NCBI GenBank assembly: GCA_000697665.1
Contig: KL197739.1
Span: 105,822 to 169,821, forward strand
Reading direction: 5' to 3'
DNA: 64,000 nucleotides
DNA from: Jaapia argillacea MUCL 33604
Lineage: Eukaryota > Basidiomycota > Agaricomycetes > Jaapiales > Jaapiaceae
The notes beneath the pieces are model-generated. The model ran no database searches. It was not told where the DNA came from and worked only from the letters and a program-made list of their open reading frames with translations. The position numbers were made by a program, and so were the translations under genes. Positions 34,965 through 46,454 of this stretch are shown one piece after another (within the stretch, counting starts at the first letter, position 1; each line of letters opens with the position of its first letter).

Positions 34965-36336
34965 TCACCTCACCGCTGAGCTTCGTCGTAAGCGCCGGTC
35001 GTCGGGTCGGATATTCGAGAAGGTCGGGATTTCGTAGAATTCTACTCCAATGTCATCGATGTGCGTGGTCAGCACTCCCGTCATGGATGCACTGTCTCGC
35101 CGACATTGGGTTGACTCGAGCTGGTATAGGTTGAGGACAAGGCGGCAACCCTGGGTCACAGTTAGTAAAACAATTAGAGGCCTAGCGACACCGCCTCGCA
35201 TTGTCTCACCAGAAATGATAACAACGAGAGATACCAGCTAAATAATCTCCGTATGAGAGGAATCCACTGCAATAATTCAGGTTGACTTACGTGAACATGA
35301 GCGCTCCGGGTAGAATTCCCAGCAAAAAATAGAAGATGGTCTGGAGTAGCAAAGCAACTGCAGAAGTCTGAGCATGGGTAGAGCTAGTTGGTAGAAGGCG
35401 AGCTTACCAAAAACGAGGCCGAATACCCACCCACCATCCCTCGCCAAAATGTCGATTATGGCCACTCCTTTACCGCGATTTCTCCGTGAGATACGATATG
35501 ATTTGAATAGAGTGAGCGACAGCAGTACACTTTGAACGATCAACGCAACGATGCTGTAGGAGCGAATGTCATAAACATGATTAGATGAATAACATACGGA
35601 AGGACTCACGATAAGTAGGCAAAGAATGCAGTGACATATCGGGTCCGAATTGGTATGCAAGCCGAGTCGAAGGAGATTTTGGGCATGAGCACGCCGTAGA
35701 TTGGGACCATAAAGGACACTTCTGCGATGAGGACACCAATTAAAAGGATGCGAACTCGACGGCTTCTACCATAGAGGGCGTAGACTAAGAGGGTTAGATA
35801 GGTTAGAAAAGGAGACTAAGTACTGCATGACGACAAACCTCTCATCATGAGCAAAATCTCTACTGCCAATGTGACGGCCTGTGTAGCCAGACTATGGAAT
35901 GTGAATCTGGCCACACACGACGCTCGACTATCGGAGGTACCGAAAATGCCGTCTCCTTCAAGCATCAACAGTCTTCCAAGGCCATCAAAGAGGAACGAAT
36001 ACGGAGGCGAAGCGACGGGCTCACATCTGGACTGCTAATGGGAGGTACCTCGTAAACAGAAACAACCATTTCAACGAAGATCTTGGGGGGTGCCTAGTAT
36101 GGCCGTTGTTAAGACGTGTCCCATCTGCAGAGAGCAAACGACTCACTTCCATATATGTTCAATTTCGGTATCCAGAGTAATGCAGATTTCCCAAGTCAAG
36201 AAAGCCAGCGATGCAGCTGATACCCAGTCAGAACATGTCAAATAGAAACTATAGCCGTGAACGTACCGCAGCTATATGCAACCTGGTCATACAGCTCAAT
36301 TGCATGGATGGTATCCTCGATTGAAGGGTCCGACAT
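34965..36336 (-). CDS. DUF6533-family multi-pass membrane protein, copy 3
   Basis: The first exon (start 36336) reads MSDPSIEDTIHAIELYDQVA followed by YSC and a gtacgt donor. The family motif AFLTWEICITLDTEIEHIW lies near 36155-36210. Following exons give FTFHSLATQAVTLAVEILLM, then VYALYGRSRRVRILLIGVLI near 35720-35790. A helix exon at about 35505-35560 has SIVALIVQSVLLSLTLFKSY, then IIDILARDGGWVFGLVFG and LLLQTIFYFLLGILPGALMF near 35290-35350. The C-terminal GCRLVLNLYQLESTQC lies near 35105-35150, with the stop at 34965. Complete architecture of the family. Diverged from copies 1 and 2, and separated from them by the gap and repeats. Confidence 0.78.
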
Positions 36337-37634
36337 CCCACCAGTTCAAGATCACTTGGTAGGGATACAGTCGGAACAACTTGTAAGGGAGCCGAATCCG
36401 CGAGCTGGAACCGCTCAGCGGGTCAGTATGAAGTGAATTGCTGCTCAGCAGCGGCAGCAGCTGGTAAAAGGTTGAGAATGCTGAAGCATGGACGGCGCGG
36501 AGTGTGGGGAAGAGAAGGACCGGATGCAATTGGTTTCGTGATGAGTGGCTCTCGGCTACTAGTCAGACTTAATTCAGACCCGTGGAATCAATGAAGCAGT
36601 TCTGTGTCATGGTCAGAAAGGCCTGAGGGCCATGCGTGATGCGATAGCAAAAGGGGACGGACCTCTTACTGAGTTACTCCACACCAAACTATAACAATGG
36701 AAGTTAGGTATGGCTTCAACAAGGGGCGTGAATGGTCGAACCGGTCAATATCCAACTCCACGGTGCAACTATCGTTCCCAAGCCTTGGCTTCATCAGGCT
36801 TCATTGCGTCCACCAATGGTATGCTTTCACCAAAATAGGCGCCAGAGGACTTCGATCTCCAAAACATTGTACATGTTCACAGGGATCGACGGGGGCCAAG
36901 TGCCAAGCGCCTGGCAGTGAAGATTTTTTGAAGGCTGACTTAGGGCGCGGCGAAGGAGGGAGAGGGGAGAAGAAGTCGACGGGATGAACTCGTGTCAATT
37001 GACCCTCATCCCGTAAAGCGGGCAGATAGTGATCAGGTTCCGTGAATCGTTGCCGATCCTACTAACGCTCAGGGCGATGACGCCATCAAGAGAGGTCGAT
37101 CTGATCAGCTGGCGTCGATCCGTGCCATTTCGCACCCCGGCCGTACATTCGATGGTTGGCGATGCGCGAGCATACATACTCGGAACCGACTCAGACGGCT
37201 CTGGTCCGCATAATTGCTAGCCTCCGAATCGACAACTCACCTTCCCGCCAGCAAATGAGATATTGAATCCGAAACAGCCCTGGCGTTGATATGAACAATA
37301 TGACCTACCATTGGTGCAGATAAGCGTGCAGAGCAATCATCCCGACATCGAAACGTTCACCCGATCTGCAGGCGTGTATAATCAATATGAACAGACGGCG
37401 ATGCGCGTTAGAGCATGTATGATGTATCCAAGGTAAAAGACGAACTTCGACCAAGCAGCAACGAAGTCGAGAGGAGGCTTCCAGGGTATAAACGTATGTG
37501 TATAATGGTATGGCAAAACATCCACAGCTAAATAATAGTGCAACCAGTCTGAACAGAACGTCATCAATACGCATGCAACCCAGACGAAATACTGGAGAAT
37601 GTCTCGCCTATGTACTGCGATTGCCAACGTACAA
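36337..37634. other. Stretch upstream of DUF6533 copy 3
   Basis: About 1.3 kb. A minus-strand frame near 37380-37600 has hydrophobic text (VWVACVLMTFCSDWLHYY, WSKFVFYLGYIIHALTRIAV) that vaguely recalls the DUF6533 N-terminus. It lacks the WD..T.D.E motif and does not continue, so it may be a relic. No other gene seen. Confidence 0.35.
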
Positions 37635-40600
37635 TCACTCGACGTCCTCCCCAAGCATCCTCGCAAGCGCATCATTCCCTTGATCCACGGCACCCTCAAA
37701 CACAGCAAACTTGGCCTTGCCGTCCCCAGCATCCTCCATGGCCACTTTATCTTCCTTGGCAGAAGTCCATCCCTTCCCTCTATCTTTGAACACCTCTGGG
37801 CTTCTATCCAACAGCATCTCCAAATCTTCATCGCTTATAACGCTCGCCTTACCAGCGTCTGTCCCAGGAACGACTTCAATCTTTTCACCCTCGAGCTTCA
37901 AGAGATTCGCAGCCATCTCAGCCATTGTTTCTGGACGGTTTCGAGAGGCAGCTACTGCAGGATTTTTGTACTTTCCTGTGTAATCATGGCACAAAATGAT
38001 ACGTTAGAACGTGGGCTGGATTGAAGAGGGGGGAGACGGAACCGTACCTTTGGCAATAACAAGTGCTTCCAGCTGTCGCTTCTCTTTCGCCTTTTGCATA
38101 ATCTTCGTCTCAACCGTATGCTTGCTGACCAACCGAAAGATCAACACAGGTTTCGTCTGTCCAATCCGATGGGCGCGGTCCTGAGCTTGGATATCCATTT
38201 GAGGATTCTAAATTCCAAACCAACAACTCAGTAAACCATGCCGAGAAGGGAGCGGGGACAAAAGCTGAATGAGATGCTCACCCAATCTTGATCATAAAAT
38301 ATCACAGTATCTGCGGCTGTCAAATTAATACCCAACCCCCCAGCCCGAGTGCTGAGCAGGAACAAACGGGGAGCATCAGGCGCATCTCCCCCGTCTTGGA
38401 ACCTCCTCATCTCCTCCCTCCTATCAAGCGGTGCCGTCGACCCATCAATCCGACAAAGATTCCACCCTTTAAACTCAGTCGCCCAATCCTATCACCACGA
38501 ATCAGCTCATTCCGTCCTGAGTTGCATTTCACGCAGAAACGGAGGAGGAAGGAGCATACCTCAATAATATCCAACATCGTAGTAAATTGGCTGAAAATCA
38601 ACACCTTATGCCCCCTCCTAAACAGCTCATCCAGCAACCTCTCCAAAACCATCATCTTCCCGCTAGCATTAACCAATTCTTTGTTAATGACTTGTTCCCC
38701 CGTTCTTCGATCAGTAGGCCAATCGAACAGGAAAGGATGGGAACAGGCTTTGCGGAGTTGCATGATCGTGTTTTGGAGGCGAAGATTATTTACTTGTTTT
38801 ACTAGAATGAGGACGACGGTGAAAGGAAGGAGACAGGTCAGTGGATGGAAGGATGAGTGAGGGTAGAGACCTACGAGCAGAACGATAATGCCAATCTTTG
38901 CCAACCTCTTCTACAGTCTTCTCCTTCCCCTTCCCTTTCCCACTCGACTCAAACTCGCCCGCCTCAAGTCTCGCAAAGTACTCGTCATCGTCCCCATCAA
39001 CATCATAAACCTTCCTCTCCTTCTCCTTCCCGCCCTTCTTCCCCTTAGTTTTCCCACCTCCCTTCCCACCACCACTCCTCAACCGCCTAGGCCCATCCAC
39101 ATCCCCTCCCACCTTCTCATCCTCATCTTTCTTGTCCTGAACCTCCTTCCCATCCCCACCAGCCTTATTCATAACCCCCTTCACCAACAACCCCCGCAAA
39201 CCCCCCTCCACAATCCCGTCATAAACTTCCCTCTGTTGCTCACTTAATGGCGCATACAACACGTACTCCTTTTTCGGCGGCAAACCCAACTCGACATCAG
39301 CTTTGAGACGGCGAAGGAGGAAGGGTTTGAGGATTGCGTGTAGGGAGGAGATTATCGTAGAGGTTTGGGTGCTGGGGGATTGAGTCTGTGGAAGATTGAA
39401 CCTAGTGGAGGGGAAGGGCGTGAGATGGAGCGTAGGTGAAGAATGATAGGAGGCAGAGACGTACCATTCTTGAAACAAGTCCAAATCGCTAAACACCTCC
39501 GGTAACACAAAGTTTAACAGACTCCACAGCTCCGCCAAATTATTCTAAGCAAAACGAGACTTCCATCAGCGAACCACCCCCATCTCAAATAGATGGCACA
39601 AGTTTAAAATCTCACCTGAAGCGGTGTCCCACTCAAAACCAACCTATCACCCCCAAACCTCCTCAACTCCCTCATCAACCTACACTCGAAATTCTTCAAC
39701 CGATGCCCTTCATCAACGACTATATATCCCCAATTATATTTCGAGAGGGTAGCCGCGTCGCGAATTAGGATCTCGGGGGTTGTGATGGTTACTGGAAATG
39801 GGGATTTTAGGTGTGGATGGGTAAAGGTTTCCGAGGAGGAGGGAGTGGTTTCGACAGGCTCGTCTTCATCTTCGTCCTCATTTTCATCGTCCTCGTCGTC
39901 CTCGCCTCTCTTGGGTCGACGGCCGGTAGCCTTCCCCTTCCCTGCCTTCCTTGTATTACCCTTCCCCTTAGTAGTCTTCTTCGCCTTCCCAGTCCCCTTG
40001 CCACCACCCTTTCCCTTCGCTTGAGCTTTCTTCTTATTGGGCGCAACCCTCGTAACCACATCATCATCCCCCGGTACAACCAACACATTCTTCCTCAGAT
40101 CTGCTCGTTCCGCTGGTGTACCGTGATACATGCATATAGGGATCTGGTGATCATGAAGTGGGTTAGCAAAGTGAAGAGGACTCAGATCTCGAGACCAGTG
40201 AATCAGCCAAAATAAATCAAGGGCATATGCCACTCCACAATTTCCAACGTGAACGTCACCCGTAGAACATCCTCCCACCGTCAGGGGATCGGCCAAAGCA
40301 CGTCGTCAGTTGAAGATATTCATGGCCATCGCCCGCCAGCACCTGCGTTCGTCCTCGCACAAACTCAGCAGCAGACTCGCTTACCTGTGGTGCGAACTTC
40401 GTATACTCCTCCACCCAGTTATGCAACACACTCAACGGCACGACAATCAAGACAGGCGCTGTGATACGTTCTTTGAGGTAAGCAGTGAATGCTATCGTCT
40501 GGAGGGTTTTGCCTAGACCCATCTCATCGGCTTTTGAAGTAGTAAGACAAGGGAGAAGTTAGTTGTGGATTCGGAGTACGGTGAGGTGGGACGACCAAGT

Positions 40601-41417
40601 AAAGCACGGGAGAGGAACAATAGAACTGTACTGCGTCGAGTCCAGACGACTGGGATCGAAATCTACACTCTCCTCAAACAACAAGCCCCTCCGGACGAAT
40701 CAAAGAACGGACCACTCACCCAAAATACCCGAAATCCCATTCTCGTATAATCCAATCATCCAAGCCACACCTTCCAATTGATAATCCTTAAGTTGAGCAC
40801 CAGTTATCAACGTTGGCTGACGGAATTTCGGTTCTTCATCATCCTCGACTTTTACCTCGTCATCTATCTCGTACTCGGCATCCTCATCATCGTCGCTGGC
40901 AGCAGGTGAAGAATCCAGTTTGGCGCGTTTAAGACGCGATGTGTCCTTTTTCTCAACCGCCCGTTGGCGTTTTTGCCCCACGCGTGGCTTGTCAGTGGTG
41001 GAATTAATTGGCAGCGCAGCCTCGTTCCGTCTCGTAATCTCAGCGGCGTCAGTCTTTGCCTTGTCCATCATTTCTTTAAGCATCGAAGCATATAAAGATG
41101 CTTTTTCGATTAGGACTTTGAGTTTTGCTGCATGTGAGTCCTCCTATGCGTAAATTTTCAGGAATGGAAGACATGGACAGAGGCCAAAGAGATGGACCTG
41201 CTCGGTGGTTTCTTCTTGTGCCTGTTGAGACGCGTCGGTGCTTGGTGGTCATGTGAAGTAAATATCGCATGGGACATACCTCGAATTCAAATGTCATATC
41301 ATCGTCGAGGTCTGCAATCGAAGAAGGTGGAGGGGGAGAAGACGGTACAGTGCTGACACCTTCTGAACGCGCCATGAAGAAGGGCGTGGAACGAGATGAA
41401 CTCGACGGCGTCGACAT
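37635..41417 (-). CDS. IRC5: SNF2-family chromatin remodeling ATPase, HELLS/LSH (Irc5) type
   Basis: Nuclear DNA-dependent ATPase. It starts [20 protein letters not shown] at 41417. After an acidic region comes [20 protein letters not shown], and splicing gives [19 protein letters not shown] (Walker A, DEMGLGKT). Motif Ia is [17 protein letters not shown], motif [18 protein letters not shown], and motif [13 protein letters not shown] followed by [18 protein letters not shown]. The helicase C part has [51 protein letters not shown] and [15 protein letters not shown]. The tail ends [10 protein letters not shown] at 37635. The DEGH box and the order [12 protein letters not shown] match HELLS/Irc5, which aid heterochromatin and cohesin or DNA-repair functions. 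Unusual: long Lys/Gly-rich and Asp/Glu-rich insertions between motif Ia and II (about 39840-40070) and in the segment after the first lobe (about 38930-39130). Confidence 0.93.
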
Positions 41418-41791
41418 GGCTGGGGCTCGCTGTCTGGTTTGGAACCTGCGACGAAGCTTGAAGGTGATCCTGGTGGAAGTTTAGAATAAAGATATAACAC
41501 TGCAAGCAGTTCACAAATTGACACAATATCGGAAGCAAAAGCGGAATGACCAACTTGTCACATGGACACATGATTTGTGACATCTGTGACATTGACATTC
41601 AATTCAAGCCACACTCGAAATGTGCAAGACAATCAAGGTACTGTTCACACTGGACCAGAGGATACTATCGCTACAATACACGCATTACACTACAACTGTC
41701 CACAGCGTAACATGAGCTCGCTACACATGATCCAAAGTCCCTCAGCCAATCATCGCAACGAAACGAAATCCAGGGTATGATGTCGAAACCC

Positions 41792-44376
41792 TCAAAACGC
41801 AAAAACACAAATCTCACTCATGTCCCCGTCCGAAAACGCAGTTGACTAAGCAAACATGTTAGAGAAGTTCACAACTAGATTCCAAACTAACACCACTCAC
41901 TCTCAGCCCAATAATCCTTTCATCATCGATCATGAATCCTGAAAACTCTTCCAACTCTCCCTCTTCCTCCGCATTTCCAGCTCTCCCTCCATCTTCCTCG
42001 TCCTCAGAATCTCCATCTTCGTCGTCGTCGTCTCTCATCCCTGTAACCATTCCGCCAGCCCCTCCCCCTACAACCCTACCCAGTCTCCTCGCTTTTCCCA
42101 TCAAAACCCTACTAACCCTCTTATACCCCAACCTCGACGTAACGGGCTGCTGAAAAATGGAGTCCGCATTCAAGGTCGTAGCATGTAACACCAAGTTAGT
42201 CTTCACAAGCAGGCCGTCTTCTTCCTCTGCAAAGCTCGAACACCTTGAGGATGAGTTTGTCGACGAATCCAACGATCCCGAAATCGGTAGTGCAGAAGGA
42301 CCCCTCCGTGGTGGATGCACGTTAAAATCCAAAACCTGCATCATCTGCGCAGGTCTCTCCTCTCCGCCAACATACGGGTGAATAGGGATCGGAGGACAAC
42401 AAACCCTCGAACCATAAACATATCTGCACAAACAAGATTCCATAGACAAATTAGTGAATTGACGAGAAGGAGGCGGGGGAGGGTCGTCACCTCAACCACT
42501 GAAACTGAAAACTCAAAGGTAAGAACCTGGTATGATCAGGTCCCCACTCATCCCAAGTCAAAATGATCCTCTTTCTCTCCCTCTTCTCCTGCTCCTTCCC
42601 TTTACCTTTACCTTTCCCGCCTTCTTCCTCCCTACCCACCCCAAAATCATCCCGCATAACCACATCCCCTCCACTGCCTCCCCCACCATCCCCTCCTTCC
42701 TGGCGCTCCCACTTCCCAACAACCTCCAAAAACGTCTTATTCATAACAAACATAACAAACCTCTCCCTCCTACCCCCCATAGCTTCCTGTTCCCTTGCTT
42801 CCTGCGCCTCTCCATCCCCGTCGGCATTGGCAGATGCAGGAGTCGGAATGGCACTCCCAACATGATAACACAAACTCATAACATGTACCCTAGCCTCCTC
42901 ACTAACCCCAAATAACTTCTGGCTCCCCACTCCTACCAAATCAATCAATACCGGCACCACCTCGCCAAACAAAGTGCACTTACCAGTGTTCCCACCAGTC
43001 CATCTCGGTGGACTAGAAAAGGGACCCGAATGGGTACTGAAGTTACTCAATGGTGTCCCAGGTATCAAAGGCGGAAGTAATAGGCTCGCTACATGGTTTG
43101 GTTGTGTGTAGGTTGATGTGCGTAAGAGACCAACAGGGAGGAAGGGGGAGAAAACGTTGCAGGGTGCATTGGGGTTCGGGGAAGTGGTGGGAGTAGTGGA
43201 TTGAGGGGCGACGGCGGAAGAGGTGGGAGTAGAGGGAGAGGGTAGCTCGAACGTGTACAGTTCGACTGAACCTGGCGACCCGGTTCGTGTGAGGAGGTAC
43301 GAACGGGAGGAGAGGAAGGAGAAATCCCATGTGTTTGGTGAGATTTGTGGTTCTGTGGCGTACTGCAAAGCAAAAAAAACGATGATCAGCGATCGAATTG
43401 TAGTCACGCGACAATCTGAAGCACGACGTGAAGAGACAATATTCCAAAGAGAATAATGTATTGATGATCAGCAAAAGAAAGCGACTCACGACAGCGACTT
43501 TACCAGTCCTCCACCCCCAGACTAACAACCCCGGTCCCTCAGCCCAGAAGAACAACCCCACCACATCATCGACAATCTGGATGAAAGCGTTCATGATCCT
43601 GAACGGCGTTGGGTGCGTGAAAGTGGTACATGATGAGGCAGGGTGTGGAGTATTGGTTGAAAGTGTGCGAAGGTGGATAGTGACACGGGGATGGGGAGAT
43701 GCTGGACTGCTATGCCAAAGAGAAGTCAGCTCGATCGACAGGAAGGTCAGACGAAGCCAGACGTACGCCTCCTCATGCTCAATCAGAGCAATCAAATCCT
43801 GGCCTGGATCAATAGCGAAATCCCTCGTAGCAACGCCCAAATCATCCCTCTCAAGAACACCACCATCGTCCCCATCATCCCTCCCGGGCAACCACCGAGC
43901 GATCAACCTCCTCGAACCCTGATTGAACTGATGCGCCCCCCAAACATGTGGTAACGTTGCTTGAGAGGTTTTGGCAAAGACTCCTCCGACGAGTTCGTAT
44001 GCTTGACAGGTACCTGGCATTGGGACGTGGGTGGTCCGGGTTGGGGATAGCGTGGACCAGGCGCGGCGTCGGGAGAGGAGGAGGGAGAGGCGGGTTGCAG
44101 TTGGGATTTGTTGAGATGTGGGAGAGGAGGAGGAGAGGTCTACGAGGAGGTCGGCGCCTAGCTCGATCTTGTATTGGAGTTCGAGGGAGGTAGTTATGGT
44201 TTTGTGGAATGTTTTGCATACCTATCAATCAGATGTGAGGTGGGTTGAGATGGTGTGTAGATTGATTGGATAAAGAAACGTACGGAGGAACATTGAACGA
44301 GATGCCTCCAATGCACATGGCTGAGGATAAGGATCAACAGTTCGACAGGCAAGTCGAGCAACAGGGATGTTCCCAT
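41792..44376 (-). CDS. F-box protein, large fungal type
   Basis: The N-terminus MGTSLLLDLPVELLILILSH (start 44376) and HWRHLVQCSSVC form an F-box, which would bind Skp1 in an SCF ubiquitin ligase. The body follows in exons on the same strand: TCQAYELVGGVFAKTSQATL, DFAIDPGQDLIALIEHEEAY, FRIMNAFIQIVDDVVGLFFW, AEGPGLLVWGWRTGKVAV and TWDFSFLSSRSYLLTRTGSP. This is the beta-repeat-like C-terminal region seen in many agaricomycete F-box proteins. An acidic Gly/Glu loop near 41990-42080 precedes FMIDDERIIGL. The last short exon gives STAFSDGDMSEICVFAF with the stop at 41792-41794. The substrate is unknown. The gene is intact. Confidence 0.8.
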
Positions 44377-44770
44377 GCTCCCGCCATATCTCCTGGAGCC
44401 ATCCTTCGGTCCACAGTGGTGGATGCCATTGACGTCGACGAGATCGATGGGCAAGTTGAGCATGGCTTGTTGTTGAACAGTCTGAGTCAGGACCGAGCTG
44501 GAGGAGTCCGGATGGGGTGCTTATCTATACTTGCAGCATCGAAGCCGGGATCACCTGCCACGACCTCCACGTTCTTCCACCTAAACTATCTAATACCGTT
44601 GCATTCCGTTTCCCAACGGATGTCCGCCTCACGGCTGGCTGGGGAAGTCACTCATGCCGCGGAGAATTGATGCCTAAGACCTGCCGTCTTTCCAGGGATC
44701 GACTCGGACAACAGAAGCAACCGTCTCCCAGGACGCTAGATCTCGGTCACTGCTCTCGATCTTAGTTTAC
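44377..44770. other. Intergenic stretch upstream of the F-box gene
   Basis: Presumed promoter of the F-box gene. Open frames here (44266-44670, 44517-44765) overlap the F-box first exon or lack domains. Nothing else seen. Confidence 0.4.
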
Positions 44771-45610
44771 CTTTTATCCTCTGGATGAATTGTTCAAAAA
44801 CTCTAGGTCAAGACGCCAACCAGTATCGCCGAACGGCCTGTTTTTGATGCAACTGTGGGCAAGAAACGAATGGTACAGGCCACGGCAGACCGTCATAACA
44901 TTGGGTACCGTACGGGTTATAGCATCTCACACGACCTGTCACTCAAGCTCATCAGTTCAAGCAACTCTCCAGCCGCGGCCGATTGCCGTTACTGTCTTCT
45001 TGTCCAACACCATCCTAGCGGCCAATATCTCCAAATGGGAGACTGCAGGTCGAGCAGCCTTCTCTACCCTCTCCAGATTCGGATCCCTCGTTTCAACAGA
45101 ACCAACAGAGGCGGTTGCCGAGTCTGGGCATAATCCTCAGTGTTGAGCGATGTGCCCGTCCGCTTGCGCATCAAGAAGAAAAGTCACATCAGAGATAACA
45201 AAGGTGGGAGAATATGGCCGTCGTAAGTTGGAGTGGGCGCAGCAATTTTCGTTGGGTTTTTCACCTGGGAAAGCTGGGCAGGAACAAACGATGGTGGTTC
45301 CGTCGTTGCTGTTTTGGGCGGCGACTGTGAAACAATCTGAACCGGGGCGGGCATAACAGTGGGATGTGAGGAAGGCCAGCTGCTCTGGTGGTGGAGGGAA
45401 AGAATCGGTCTGGGATGAACGTAGGTGGAGGAGCCAGGTTGCGGCGGCGCAGCCAGCATTTGTATCCTTTCGATGGGAGGTCTTGCCTCATCATGGTTCA
45501 ATGGGGGGCCGACTGGGTTGTTACTTGTGTGGTATCACTGCGAGTAGTTCCTCGTTGAAAGAGATGTGATTTCCTCCTTACGTAGCCTTCCGTCTGGTCA
45601 AGTTATTCCC
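44770..45610. repeat. Segmental duplication, decayed unit
   Basis: This 0.8-kb block is collinear with about 46455-47440. Left edges: CTGGATGAATTGTTCAAAAA near 44780 against CTGGATGAACTGTGAAAAAA near 46465. The middle holds the secreted-protein pseudogene. Right edges: GGGTTGTTACTTG near 45508 and TTCCGTCTGGTCA near 45588, against GGATTGTTACTTG near 47358 and TTCCGCCTGGTCA near 47424. The copies are direct (same orientation) and well diverged. Confidence 0.75.
44985..45360 (-). pseudogene. Decayed copy of the small secreted protein (copy C)
   Basis: The minus-strand text near 45230-45360 still aligns with the second exon of copies A and B (SNDGTTIVCSCPAFPGEKPN, ending CCAHSN). The splice donor after SN has become TTACGA instead of GTACGT. 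The third-exon equivalent (about 44985-45165) has an in-frame stop soon after ADGHIAQH and has lost most cysteines, though ETRDPNLERVEKAARPA is still recognisable. I find no intact signal-peptide exon. I read this as a pseudogene inside the duplicated block. Confidence 0.78.
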
Positions 45611-46454
45611 TGGATCCGCATGGCAAGGGTGACTAGAAATGAAAAAAATTGACCCATGACATGAACGAGCTGGGGTGAGCCAGTGTTTGGCCTCAGTACT
45701 AGTCCGCGCAAAAACGCCTCGCGAAGAGGGGGCCAAAACTGGCGACCACTCGTAGGATAGGGATATTAACGAGCGAAGCTTTGCTCACGCGTGGTGGTAA
45801 TTTGCCCTTTGCCATCGATGCTGTTGCGGAGGTAGCACTTCGTTGTCGACGACCCAGTCCGAGTCCGAAATCCTGGGGACAGAGGCAGAATTGATAATGA
45901 GATGATTACCCCCTAGCACATTGAACCAGACGAGTTTTTTCAGAATATGAAATCCTAGTATGGCCGTGTGGGGGATGTTAATTGGGTCCATGGCATTTTT
46001 CTGGGTCGGCGATATGATTTGCACCGACTTCCCTGGCGTTGAGTTACTAATTGGGAAGAAGCCAAATAACCTAAAACATAATGGCTCTTCCGGCGTCCGT
46101 CCCGGTGGCTTTGTCCTCCCATGAATCCAAAGTGAATATTTCATCGAAATTTTGGAAGGCCACTCCCACTGACTCCTACCTCATCGCACGAACACTCCCT
46201 TCCTCGTTTACGGCCTCGTCCGCCTAAGGTGTACGGAGCCTCACGATCCGAATAAACCCACGCGACTCAACGATGAGAAGGTCGTTGCTTCTTCTGCTGT
46301 CGGACATTCTCGGCGGCATGAGCGTTTTCCGTAGCCAGCTGAGCCAGCCCATGCCGGGGATATAGATCTTGCCGACCTCTCCGGTGATCTACTCATAGTT
46401 GAGTCAGTGGTCATCTGGACGCTGGATCTCAGCACTGGTCTCCACGTCAGCTTG
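45611..46454. other. Spacer between duplicated units, with a diverged repeat
   Basis: No gene that I can support. Positions about 46020-46370 resemble about 50275-50550; see the separate entries. Confidence 0.45.
46020..46370. repeat. Diverged dispersed repeat, copy 1
   Basis: Shares blocks with 50275-50550, for example GGGAAGAAGCCAAATAACC near 46053 against GGGAAAAAACCAAATAAAC near 50330, and GATGAGAAGGTCGTTGCTTC near 46270 against AGATAAGAAGGTCATGGCTT near 50473. Also CCGTAGCCAGCTGAG near 46330 against CTGTAGCCAACTATG near 50526. Same orientation and spacing. Nature unknown; possibly ends of an old transposon or duplicated promoter segments. Confidence 0.5.

Noticed and set aside
38857-39247. 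Proline- and serine-rich plus-strand frames within the SNF2 gene
   Set aside because: Antisense shadows of the Lys/Gly-rich segments of the minus-strand ATPase.
42532-42915. Long plus-strand Pro/Ser-rich frames at 42.5-42.9 kb
   Set aside because: Antisense to the F-box protein; composition follows from the complementary strand, no domain.
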